From positions 16,512,159-16,576,158 of the forward strand of contig OX393580.1 in assembly GCA_947652605.1 (NCBI GenBank): 64,000 nucleotides of DNA, read 5' to 3'. Positions 12,310-22,216 of the stretch are shown here, piece by piece (the stretch's first letter is position 1; the number at the start of each line of letters is the position of its first letter). Below the pieces are notes generated by a model, which had not been told where the DNA came from, made no database searches, and saw only the letters and a list, made by a program, of their open reading frames with translations. The translations under genes and the position numbers were made by a program. This DNA is from Elmis aenea (Eukaryota; Arthropoda; Insecta; Coleoptera; Elmidae).

Positions 12310-12805
12310 ATTCTCACACGGAAGGGTCACGATATATTGTCGCTAGAATATGATCAAGGCTTTGTTTATTGCATGAGGAACATCAAAAATATTATTTATG
12401 TAGAGTTATACGTGCCATTGGCGATTTACAGAAAAAAAAATAGGAAAATTGAAAATAAAGGTAATTTTTGCGATCGCGTTGGCCATGAAACCGTCAACAG
12501 ATAAAATCGAGATTTTTCTATTCGCCAATGCGCGTATTCTTTGCAAATAAAATGGTGCAAAGTTTTTGAAAATATCTTAAGCGGTTTCGGAGAAAAAAGC
12601 GAAAAAAACCCTGGAAAAGCGCTACGATTTGGGTATTGTGGTACGAGGGCGTATTGAAAAGTAAGGTCTCCAACGATGCCATTTCCGAACGCGAGTTGCT
12701 AGGCAAAATTTGACAACAGCGCTGCATTCCTTGGTTCCCCCACCACAGTGTAGAACCATCCGCGAGACCTTGGGACGCTCAATCGCTGCGTAGCAGTCGT
12801 TTAGG

Positions 12806-12921
12806 ATGAGGCTTCCGCTTAGCTCGCCCGCCAGGTGCGAACTGCGCTCAGTCATTCGATTTTTGAATGCAAAAAAGGTTTCTCCGATAGACATTCATCG
12901 CCAGTTAGTGGAAGTGTACGG
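12806..12921 (+). pseudogene. Mariner transposase N-terminal fragment, left copy
   Basis: From the ATG at 12806 the frame reads a short leader, then CELRSVIRFLNAKKVSPIDI and HRQLVEVYG, the start of the mariner helix-turn-helix domain. It ends abruptly at the centre of the palindrome after about 38 family-like residues and runs into unrelated codons. It mirrors the longer copy on the other arm. Confidence 0.75.
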
Positions 12922-12951
12922 GATAAGGGAAGGTCTTAATGAAGAGTGTGG

Positions 12952-13242
12952 CTACTTCTCATGAAGAGTTATTCTCCGGTTATTGCGCACCATCTCGTCG
13001 ATTCGAGCTGCCGTTGATTCCGGCAAACTCGGCCGCCCCGACCGCTGTTCATCGTGGACGTTTTCCCGGCCCTCAGAAAACTCCCGGCACCACTTCCGCA
13101 CGTTTTTTATGTCCATACAATTCGCACCGTGTACTTCCACTAACTGGCGATGAATGTCTATCGGAGAAACCTTTTTTGCATTCAAAAATCGAATGACTGA
13201 GCGCAGTTCGCACCTGGCGGGCGAGCTAAGCGGGAGCCCCAT
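12952..13242 (-). pseudogene. Mariner transposase N-terminal fragment, right copy
   Basis: The 96-codon minus-strand frame covers the paired helix-turn-helix region of a mariner transposase: CELRSVIRFLNAKKVSPIDI first, then a DIKNVRKWCREFSEGRENVH block and the HDEQRSGRPSLP linker that precedes the catalytic domain, ending RIDEMVRNNRRITLHEK. The catalytic DDD domain is missing entirely; full-length mariner proteins are about 340-350 residues. The reading frame is intact over its length, so the truncation may be fairly recent. In the cell such a fragment could bind terminal repeats without cutting, but expression is not shown. Confidence 0.82.
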
Positions 13243-13427
13243 CTTAAACGACTGCTACGCAGCGACCTAGCGTTCCAAGGTCTCGCGGATGGTTCTACAC
13301 TGTGGTGGGGGAACCAAGGAATGAAGCGCTGTTGTCAAATTTTGCCTAGCAACGGGCGTTCGGAAATGGCATCGTTGGAGACCTTACTTTTCAATACGCC
13401 CTCGTATATCTGTTCTAGGCACGGTCT

Positions 13428-13780
13428 ACTATACAGGTTAGGAAGCCTTTCAAAATATCTGGAACTTTTCGACATAAATATTCGCTAGATGGCGATAAGT
13501 CTAAGAACCTGTGCTAGCACTGATGGGATCTTATTTTGAACAAAACTGATCTAAAAATTCGGTTAAAATATTTTTATATACATCCTCTGTTGAATTTTAA
13601 TTCGAATTTTGAGATTTTTTTAAGCGCAAGCTTTTAAATCTCGCAGTCTATGTCAAAATCTTGTGCACGAACCGGTTCTTAGACTTATCGCCATCTGTGG
13701 GATAATTTACGGAACTAATTACCGGCCTCAGTCGGTTTTATATGGGAGTTTCCCAAGCGGTGTAGTAGACCATGGTTATA
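13428..13780. repeat. Small imperfect inverted repeat inside the fold-back centre
   Basis: GCACGGTCTACTATACAGG (about 13428) and CTAGATGGCGATAAGTCTAA (about 13489) recur inverted at 13760-13775 (GTAGTAGACCATGG) and 13677-13697 (TTAGACTTATCGCCATCTG). The spacing and divergence suggest an old MITE-like element. Confidence 0.55.
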
Positions 13781-14153
13781 ATTATAACTAAATCTTTGCG
13801 AGTTGCATAAGCGTTTAACATAGGGAAACTGCTTTTACAAGGGTCTCGTTTTTCGTGTTTTTCTCCGGAACCGTTTAAGATATTTCCAAAAACTTTGCAC
13901 CATTTTACTTGGAAAGGAAGCGCGCATTGATAAATAGAAAAATTGTGACTATCTTTGACGGTTTTTTGACCGACGCGAACGCAAAAATTACCTTTATTTT
14001 TCAATTTTCTAGCTTTTCCCTATTTTTTCTCTGTAAATGACCAATGGCACGTATAACTCTGCAAAACAATTATTTTTGATGTAGTTCATGCAATAAACAC
14101 AGCCTTGATCGGATTCTAGCCACAACATATCGCGATCCTTCCTTGTCAATACT

Positions 14154-14875
14154 TTTTTTGTTGTATATAATAATCAAATATCATGGAGTCATTTGTTCTT
14201 GTAGACTTTTCTGACCATGCAAATTTTTCTTGAGCTCTTTTGCTATTTAATTTTTGTTTTAGATTAATGAAACTTGCTTTCAAACGTCGTAGTTGGTTAT
14301 AGACTTTTAAATAAAGTGCTATCCGTTTGAAAATGAATTTACCCCTTTTAATCTACAAGCGTTAACTGCCGACAAGAAGCAAATTTAAACCGTTGTTTTC
14401 TAAATTGCATTTCGCATGAGTTGTTAAATTCGTCGGTCAGTGTCGTAATAAAAGTTAAATGTTTCCCAGTTATATTGTACTTGAAGTTTAATCGACTAAA
14501 ATTTCATTAGTTGCCCAAAGTTTACAGACTGAAATCTCGCCTAACTGAGTTTGGGTACATTCAAAAGTTCTTAATAAGAAACAGTTGCGAAGGATTACCG
14601 CAGAATACGTAAAAAAAAATTCTAATTTGCCTTTCTTTAGTATCTAAGAACATCAAATAGCAATTGTGTGTAAGGTTAAAGAGAGGTAATAATTGTTTTT
14701 GTTTGCAGATAAACAGTTGTTCTCGTATTGACGCTGTGTTTCGACTCAATTGTATTGGTAAGCACTTTTGTATTTATTTTAAGCTTAAAAACATGTAATT
14801 GATGCACTCGATAACTTTTAGATCGCGTATTTATTATTATTCATCCATAGAGAAGTTTATTAAAATACTACCACG
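14154..14875. other. No recognisable feature
   Basis: AT-rich sequence before the tandem array; no protein-like frame. Confidence 0.4.
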
Positions 14876-15893
14876 TAACCCGTCCTAGGACGGGTATATT
14901 GTATATCTTAAATTTAAACTATTACTTTTTATAATACCGTGAGCTGCAAGTTACACTGTTATGTTACCGGTGAGTAAAAATTTACGGTTCATTAGACACA
15001 ACTCAGTCGGTCAAATGAACCCGCAGTAGTTTACTGCGTTACAGATATTTTGTAGCTATATTCATGCGTTTCAGAGTCACAGAGTCACAGAGTCAGCCTG
15101 GACTTTTATATGTATTACTAGCACTTAGCCCGTCCTAGGACGGATATATTGTTTATCTTAAATTTAAACTATTACTTTTTATAATACCGTCAGCTGCAAG
15201 TTACACTGTTATGTTACCGGTGAGTAAAAATTTACGGTTCATTAGACACAACTCAGTCGGTCAAATGAACCCGCAGTAGTTTACTGCGTTACAGATATTT
15301 TTTAGCTATATTCATGCGTTTCAGAGTCACAGAGTCAGCCTGGACTTTTATATGTATTACTAGCACTTAGCCCGTCCTAGGACGGATATATTGTATATCT
15401 TAAATTTAAACTATTACTTTTTATAATACCGTGAGCTGCAAGTTAGACACTGTTATGTTACCGGTGAGTAAAAATTTACGGTTCATTAGACACAACTCAG
15501 TCGGTCAAATGAACCCGCAGTAGTTTACTGCGTTACAGATATTTTGTAGCTATATTCATGCGTTTCAGAGTCACAGAGTCAGCCTGGACTTTTATATGTA
15601 TTACTAGCACTTAGCCCGTCCTAGGACGGATATATTGTTTATCTTAAATTTAAACTATTACTTTTTATAATACCCTGAGCTGCAAATTAGACACTGTTAT
15701 GTTACCGGTGAGTAAAAATTTACGGTTCATTAGACACAACTCAGTCGGTCAAATGAACCCGTAGTAGTTTACTGCGTTACAGATATTTTGTAGCTATATT
15801 CATGCGTTTCAGAGTTACAGAGTCACAGTCACAGAGTCACAGAGTTACAGAGTGAGAGAGTCACAGAGTTAGCCTGGACTTTTATATGTATTT
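14876..15893 (-). repeat. Four-unit tandem array of a Helitron-like element (about 245-bp unit)
   Basis: The unit repeats with the palindrome CCGTCCTAGGACGG at 14880, 15130, 15372 and 15616, giving periods of about 250, 242 and 244 bases. Units are almost identical apart from the number of TCACAGAG-type short repeats near each unit's end, which expand strongly in the last unit (about 15810-15870). Read on the minus strand each unit finishes with the palindrome, about 8 bases, then CTAG followed by T, resembling a Helitron 3' end. The opposite end (TACATATAAAAGTCC) lacks the canonical TC, so Helitron membership is inference; a simple satellite is the alternative. Confidence 0.7.
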
Positions 15894-16309
15894 ATTATGT
15901 TTAGAAAGGACTAAGCTACGCTCATGATATGTTGTTCATCAGTTTACTCAAAATTTGAGCTTTCATTGCATATTTCAGTTTTTGTGTGATTCTTGACACT
16001 TATTGTGAAATTTGATGTTTCCTTGCACTTCTCAAAGCATTTTCCTGTAAGTTTTATAATATTTCTCGCGTCAACTTTCATGCAATCTCCATTTGACACT
16101 TAAAAAGTTCTGTCTGCATGGAAATTAAAAAACCGACATCAAATCAATATTTAGTTTGTAAGAGTAGTTGCAGAAAAATATGATTTTTGCCTGTCGCTTT
16201 AGGTTTTCTTTTCCATCTTGGGTTAGTTATGTTTCATTCACACGTTAAAAATTTTCCAGCTTAAAATTATTGGGGCAATAGAATAAGCCAAACTTTGTAT
16301 ACAGGGTGA
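15894..16309. other. No recognisable feature
   Basis: AT-rich spacer with no repeat or frame of note. Confidence 0.4.
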
Positions 16310-17160
16310 CAATAATCTACATGTGTTGCATGGGTAACTTTGTTATTTTAAGAGTTACATAGACGGTTATATTAGCAAAGTTGGGCGGAATTTTAAGACA
16401 AGTTTATTGCCATTTTGGCATTTGACCTTCAACTTTTTAAAATATTTTTTAATAAACTAAAAACAGGCAACTTTTTTAATGGTAAGTAATTCCATGGCCA
16501 CCTATGTAAAAATCAAAATTTGAAATTGTTCCTGTAGATTAATAGTAGTAGATTAATAATAATACTTAGTAAGTAAACAATCATAAAATATTATGAAATG
16601 TAAAAAATATCTTAAATTATTTAAGTTTTAAATTTTTTGTGTCCAATTAAGTACAGCTAGCTTAATTATGTGTTCTATTGTTTCTTTTTTTCAATGGCCA
16701 CATGGATTAACCTTAATAAATGCAATAAATATTGCCATGACTGGCTTATTTTTTAAGATAAACTTAACCCGTACATCAATGAAATGAGAAAAAAATCTCT
16801 TTTTAATAAGCCCATAGCCAACTATGGTTGCCATTAGAAAAAAAAATCAAGTTGGGCTTATATCTCAAAAATCAAGTGTGCCATGACTTTTTAGATATTT
16901 GTTTATAATTTTAATAAACATATCTACAGGAATATTTTCAAATTTTGATTTTTAACATTGGTGGCCATGTATTACTTACCATTGAAAAATCGTCTGTTTA
17001 TAAATTTTTCTAAATATTTAAAAAAATTAAAGGTGTATGTCCAACATCAAAAAGGCATTAAATTTGTCGTTTGTATTAAAAATAAGCGGTTGTGTTCTAT
17101 CGTTTTCTTAAACTTTATATTTGATTGTGTATTTTTGACTTATTCTACCACTTTTGTAGT
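16310..17160. mobile_element. Decayed CAGGGTG fold-back, related to 32086-33658
   Basis: The left end TACAGGGTGACAATAATC is at 16310. The ATGGTAAGTAATTCCATGGC block (16480) is mirrored at 16958-16985, and AAAATCAAAATTTGAAA at 16510 is mirrored near 16935. The right terminus has lost a recognisable CACCCTG, so the limit near 17160 is approximate. The module around 16811-16850 (ATAGCCAACTATGG) also occurs in the fold-backs at 8769 and 32086. Confidence 0.65.
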
Positions 17161-17703
17161 TCTAAAGTAGTTTTCAGTGTTTGTCTACCACTTTTAAAAA
17201 ACTTTAAAGTTGTAAAGACGAAACTAAAAAATGCAGCCCTAAATTGGTTCGTGATCGATTTTTTCTTATTTGACTCTTTTTAAAAGTTAAAACTAAAATA
17301 AAATCTTCGCTATCTAACAATGTATTAACAGTAAGTAAACGAATGAATTTAATTTGAAATTATTACCACTAAAGCTGGTGCATTTAATAAGGGCGTTTGA
17401 ATTATGAACACTTTCATTGTCTCTAGCAGACATTATCCAATTTTGTGTGAGGAAATTAATTTGTTCGCCGTGTAGAAAAGTGAGCTACACAACGCGTCGT
17501 GGTGCAGATTTTGAATTCATTGTCGCAATTGAGATGTGCATATTTAATTTTCAAATGGCGCCTTTTCTAAACCCGGATGCATTTAGATTATCTCGGATTA
17601 TGTAAAATATTTGCAGAGACAATATTTTTTGTGGTATCGAATTACTGCTGAAATTTAAAATGAGGATTTTGAATTAAGATATAAGGCAGATTTTTACTCC
17701 TTA
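17161..17703. other. No recognisable feature
   Basis: AT-rich sequence up to the GC-rich hairpin MITE. The 62-codon frame at 17417-17605 has no resemblance to a known family. Confidence 0.4.
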
Positions 17704-17713
17704 AGGTCCACAC

Positions 17714-18557
17714 TAGGGTTTCTCATATTTGACCATTTTGCTTGTCCCGGGATTCCGGGAAGAAATCGGCCTTTGTCCCGGGATTTCCCGGGATCCCGGG
17801 ATGTAATAAATTATGTCAATATTTTAAAATTAATAACCCAAATAATTAAGGGAGCGGTTTATTACTTAAAAACAACTCCAAGTCATATATGTAATGCATT
17901 TGCTCCATGATTATTACAAATAATTCAATAATATTGGTGAGAGAAACATACATTTGGGAATTATAACCTTTCTATTGCAATTTCATATTTATGAATACAA
18001 TAATATAATTTTTACAATGAATTTTTGTAATGTGATTTAAGAAAACAAAGGTGATCTGTGCTTCAGTCAATTAGTTTTTTTCTTAATTTATTAACAAAAA
18101 GTCCAGCTGCATAAAATGCTCTCTCAGTCTTTATTGATATAGGTGAAATTGTCTTGAGAGCATCTAGCAGCAAAGAAACATCGTTATTATCAATAAAATT
18201 TCATTTATAAGCTATTTTGCTTTGAATTATCAGGGTACACAAAAAAAAAACTGTAAAAGTATTTTGAAGATATTAACTTTGTAATGGAGACCGGGCTTCT
18301 TTGCGCCATACTAAAAGAGAAAAATTATTTTGAAGTTTTTCCATAATTTACTATTAGTAAAGACATTTTAAGTATGAAATTCTGATAAGTTATGATAGTA
18401 TTACAAATATCTTAGCACAAAATAAACGAAAACAACACTTTTTTTAAATCCCGGGAATTCCCGGGACAGAAATCATTTCCCGGGAAATATAAAATAGCTT
18501 AAAATGGACCGGGATCCCGGGTTCCCGGGATTCCGGGATCCCGGGAAAGAAACCCTA
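17714..18557 (-). mobile_element. hAT element, deletion derivative, perfect 8-bp duplication
   Basis: The terminal repeats TAGGGTTTC and GAAACCCTA are flanked by a perfect 8-bp duplication, GTCCACAC (17706-17713 and 18558-18565). Just inside both ends lie many copies of CCCGGGA-type subterminal repeats (17748-17802 and 18450-18545), probably transposase binding sites. The core keeps the last part of a transposase gene on the minus strand. The element sits within the arm of a GC-rich hairpin MITE. Confidence 0.9.
18040..18185 (-). pseudogene. hAT transposase C-terminal dimerisation-domain relic
   Basis: The minus-strand frame reads LLDALKTISPISIKTERAFY, then AAGLFVNKLRKKLID and a stop. This matches the end of the hAT C-terminal dimerisation domain, whose usual form has S-x-x-S-E-R-x-F-S-x-A-G; here the Ser-Glu-Arg is Thr-Glu-Arg. 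Only about 35 residues are recognisable; the BED finger and catalytic core are gone. It confirms the hAT origin of the surrounding element. Confidence 0.75.
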
Positions 18558-18975
18558 GTCCACACACACCGGCGCGATGTCGACGCGGTGGCGGGCGCGG
18601 GCGCGGTCACGATAATTGGTAACCAAGGTTACTTATTATCGTTACCGCGCCCGCGCCCGCGACCGTGTCGAGATCGCGCCGCTGTGAGTTGACCTATAGG
18701 GTATGTATAAGAATTTTACAAACTCTCGAAAAATTGAATGACTTTCGATTATCTGTCAAATAGAATTTAAAATGTTATCATTTAAAATAATTAAAAAGTT
18801 TTGTACAGCTCCATTTTTTTTTATGAGCTTTCTAAACAAACCGACGGATTATTCAGGGTGAGTCACGACGGACGCCACGAATTTTTATGGTGAAACGGCA
18901 TATAATTTCCTTTTCTGTTGCAGTTAGATTATGTAAGTCAATAAGGGCTGCATTTTAAAAATATTTTCAAACATA

Positions 18976-19036
18976 CAGGGTGCTCCAAAAAACAGTGGCA
19001 TATCAAAGTTATACTTTTTCTTATGGAACACCCTGT
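18976..19036. mobile_element. Micro-element, about 60 bp, with CAGGGTGCTCC/GGAACACCCTG ends
   Basis: The stretch opens CAGGGTGCTCC and closes GGAACACCCTG after 61 bases, so both ends of a CAGGGTG element are present with almost no interior. A mirrored copy lies in the other arm at 20768-20828, showing it was there before or while the large palindrome formed. Confidence 0.6.
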
Positions 19037-19817
19037 ATATTTTTACATTTTTGGATTCCTATTTAATGTTACTTCAAAAAATGTAAAAGGTTGTGTAAGT
19101 CTAAAGTCAACCGTTTTCGTGAAAATTGCATTTTCATAAAAATACAGTACTAAAATTTTCAACATTTAAAAACTTTGAAAAGTCTGAAGAAATTTGCTAG
19201 GAGATAAAATTGACAATAGATAATTTAACACTTTATCATAGCTACATTTTTTAAATATTATACAGGGCGTGTTTTACGCTTGGTCAAACTTGTAAAACTT
19301 TAAACATCGATAACTCTTTTTTTTTTTTTAATACAAACCCTATATTTTTTATACAGTCTTATAGAAAATTTAATTTTTATCCTTAAACATAAAGGCTATT
19401 TTTCACCTAAAATTGATTTTTTCCGAGATATCGCGATTTTATTGTTAATTTTTAGAGTAACGTATTATTTTCGAGTAAGCTATGAACGTAGACAGCGGTA
19501 ATTTGAAACAATTGAAAGAAAAAAACAAGAAAGTCATAATTTTATCTTTTACCCACGCATTTTTGACATTTATATATGATAAAGATGTAAGGTTACAATT
19601 TTACGTTTAAATGGGGGTCTCTTATCAGGACCACAATTTTTTTCATGTAATTGATTTTGTTCCTTTGCAAAGTCTTAAAAACCGAATGATAATGTATTAA
19701 ATACGCGAAAAAGACGCTGATTAAAAAAATTTACTAATTTTGATCTAAAAAAATAAAAGGGTTGGAACCGTTTTCGGTAGAACAAAATGTTGTATTGTAA
19801 ACATACAAAAAAATTGC

Positions 19818-20153
19818 TTTTGTGCGATCGTACTAGAAGCAGCTGTTTGAGGGACGCGTTAGCAACCATAAAGTACTGCATTACCGGCCCTAAGCAACGG
19901 CCGTAAAAGTTACTTTTCAGGCCGTTACCCTTAGCAACGGCCGAAAAAGTAACTTTTACGGCCGTTGCTAAGGAGAGGGCCGGTAATGCAGTACATACGC
20001 CGTCATCTGTCAGTGACAGAATGTCACGTAGTTTCTAACCTATAATTTTGAAAATTACTAAAAATTTAAATTGTTTTTAATTCGATCGCACAAAAAATGT
20101 AATATGCACCTCGGCCAAAACGTACTTTTTGGCCTTGATACATAAATAACTAT
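19818..20153 (+). mobile_element. GC-rich hairpin element, copy 1 (GCAACGGCCG repeats)
   Basis: TTTGTGCGATCG at 19818 and CGATCGCACAAA at about 20083 form inverted ends. Inside, GCAACGGCCGTAAAAGTTAC-type blocks alternate in both orientations (19893-19970) and fold into hairpins, flanked by GTACTGCATTACCGGCCC and its complement. A second copy in the opposite orientation is at 34568-34908; shared sequence extends to ATACATAAATAACTAT at 20153. No ORF. Superfamily not assigned. Confidence 0.72.
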
Positions 20154-20950
20154 TATAAGATTTAGTAATTATTGTCTTATCACACTGGTCCAATGAATAT
20201 ATGCATAAAGCATTTTAAGAAATCTCTATTCAAACGTAAGAAATGGTAAAATTACATTTTCATTATGAAAAAATGCCAAAAAACCTGTAAGCAAAAGATA
20301 AAATTAAGGCTTTCTTGTTTTTTTCTTTCAATAGGTTCAAATTACCGCTGTCTACCTTCATAGCCTACATGTCTCGAAAAATATCAAGTTTAGGTTTAAA
20401 CAGCCTTTATGTTTTAGAAAGAATTAAATTTTCTATAAGACTGTAAAAAAAAATATAGGGTGTTGTATTAAAAAAAAAAAAAATAGTTTTCAATGTTTAA
20501 AGTTTTACAAGTTTGACCAAGCGTAAAAAACGCCTTGTATAATATTTTAAAAATTTAGGTGTGACAAAGTGTTAAATTATCTATTGTCAATCTTATCTTT
20601 AAGCGAATTTCTTTAGATTTTTTAAAGTTTTTAAATGTTGAAAATTTTTGAAAGTACTGCATTGTCATGAAAATGCAATTTTTACGAAAATGGTTGACTT
20701 TAGACCCACACAACCTTTTATATTTTTTGAAGTAAATTTAAAGATGAATCCAAAAATGTAAAATTATACAGGGCGTTCCATAAGAAAAAGTATAACTTTA
20801 ATATGCCACTCTTTTTTGGAGCACCCTGTATGTTTGAAAATATTTTTAAAATGTAGCCCTTATTGATTTATATAATCATACCACAAAAAAGTTTTAAAAT
20901 ATATACCGTTTCGGCATAAAACTCCGTGACGTTCGTCGTGACTCACCCTG

Positions 20951-22161
20951 TATGTAATCCTTAGAGTATGTACAACAATTTACGAACTGTCAAACAAACT
21001 GGTAAACTCAAAAATTAAAAAAAAAGTCAGAGTAAACACTTAAAAATAAGTTCAAAATGTTGAATACAAAGCTCTGAAATCCTGCGATTGGATAGAGAAC
21101 AATCTGAAAATAACGTTTTGAATTCTTTTACTTGCTCTGTTTCCAAAGAATCTATCACTCTTCGACAAAGTTTTCCACTTTTTACTTCAGTAAACTTACT
21201 TTTATTACCAGCAAAATTCATCGAAGGTTATCAGGTCAAATATTGAGGCGGGTTCGTTTTTCAGTTTAATCTAGCATTTACGTGGGCTCAAATATTTTAT
21301 GTGCCATAAACCGCCATACATGATGACTTGATTTAGCCGTGCAGGATATAAACATGACGAGATATCAGAGTCCACTCGTGTATCTAAACTGTACGCAATA
21401 AACGTGAAGAATTTACAGCTGTCGTTTTCCTTTATTTGTACAAGATAACATAATGATACTGTGAAAAGTTTCGCTGTATCCTGGAACGGCCTGACTGGCT
21501 TCCATGTGGCAGTTACAAATAAAACTTGGCCTTAACCCACATTTAACTGCTTTAGATGAAATTGCAGCCGTTATCGCGCAAACTATTGCATAATATTATG
21601 GAATCTTTAAATGAGGTAAACAGCATCGCATCTTAAGCGTTTTGCAAGGAAATTAATTTAGACTGTAGTTAACACAATTAAAGTATACATTTAAACAGTA
21701 TTTACACTGGGCGAATAGAAACCCTTAGTTTTTGGAAAATAATTTTGCAGCTTACTACAACAACCGTTTACGTATTTTCAACCAAATATTTTATTCAATG
21801 CAATATGTCAGCATAGGTAGGTACATATAATCTGCTATTGAAATTAACTTCTTGAAATATCATTAAATATATTATTCTAAATATTTTTACTACACATGAA
21901 ATTGATCAATTTTTTTTTAACACTTTACAAAAAGTAGCCCATATTAGGCGACTGTCCTCTATTGTTTTATTATTTTATTTTAGGTAATATGTGAGTTATT
22001 AACTTTTAAATAATTCTTTGATTTATTTAATAAAATGGTGGAGGTGTCGGGTAAAGAGTTTTAATTTATGCAAATGACTTGTAAGCTATGCAGATCAGCC
22101 ATAATTAACCTTTAACAAAAGTAACCCCAAATGAACTTTAGATTTAAAAAATGCAATATTA
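20951..22161. other. No recognisable feature
   Basis: AT-rich sequence. The 64-codon minus frame 21027-21221 (starts MNFAGNKSKFTEVKSG) has no recognised homology and is probably chance or very old debris. Confidence 0.4.
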
Positions 22162-22216
22162 TACAGGGTGTTTTTTGAAAATCCAAAGTTGGTGTTAACT
22201 TTGTATAGGTACCTAC

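Larger units (their letters stand above)
12642..13406. mobile_element. Head-to-head (palindromic) mariner element
   Basis: The terminal repeats TACGAGGGCGTATTGAAAAG (12642) and CTTTTCAATACGCCCTCGTA (ending 13406) are perfect complements, and the arms continue for about 290 bases. Both arms contain the same 5' piece of a mariner transposase gene pointing inward, so the element consists of two 5' halves joined head to head, with no 3' half. Flanking TA fits mariner target choice. Non-autonomous. Confidence 0.85.
12310..14153. mobile_element. Fold-back element split by a mariner insertion
   Basis: The left arm, about 12310-12620 (GGAAGGGTCACGATATATTG, then GATCAAGGCT, GAGTTATACGTGCCATTGGC), pairs in inverted order with about 13820-14153 (GCCAATGGCACGTATAAC in complement, then GATCGCGATATG). 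The arms are diverged by several percent to the eye. The centre holds a palindromic mariner (12642-13406) and a smaller inverted repeat (13428-13780). The outer ends do not carry CAGGGTG, so this is another family. The 112-codon frame at 12166-12504 overlaps the left arm and is probably chance. Confidence 0.72.
17704..18697. mobile_element. GC-rich hairpin MITE, split by an hAT insertion
   Basis: Without the hAT insert, the element reads AAGGTCCACACACACCGGCG...CGCCGCTGTGAGTTGACCT, a near-perfect hairpin of about 150 bases. Its GC-rich stem (GGCGGGCGCGGGCGCGGT) is at about 18590 and mirrored at 18645. The loop centre is GGTAACCAAGGTTAC. Base composition is strikingly unlike the AT-rich surroundings. 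Superfamily not assigned. Confidence 0.7.
18854..20950. mobile_element. Large composite CAGGGTG fold-back with an element at its centre
   Basis: Outer ends CAGGGTGAGTCACGACG (18854) and CGTCGTGACTCACCCTG (to 20950) pair. A second pair of ends, CAGGGTGCTCCAAAAAA (18976) and GGAGCACCCTG (to 20828), lies inside, and further blocks mirror each other to about 19560 / 20340 (GTCAACCGTTTTCGT, ACGCTTGGTCAAACTTGT, GAGATATCGCGATTTT or its decayed partner, AGACAGCGGTAATTTG). The total span is about 2.1 kb with arms of roughly 700 bases. The centre is occupied by a GC-rich element at 19818-20153. No transposase frame is visible. Confidence 0.85.

Noticed and set aside
12166..12504. 112-codon plus-strand frame
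   Set aside because: It overlaps the left arm of a fold-back element, shows no family resemblance and has ordinary intergenic composition.
14876..15893. Evenly spaced repeats considered as a CRISPR-like array
   Set aside because: The whole 245-base unit is repeated without unique spacers, and the setting is eukaryotic.
21027..21221. 64-codon minus-strand frame with protein-like charge distribution
   Set aside because: Too short and with no motif, splice context or family match to support a gene.
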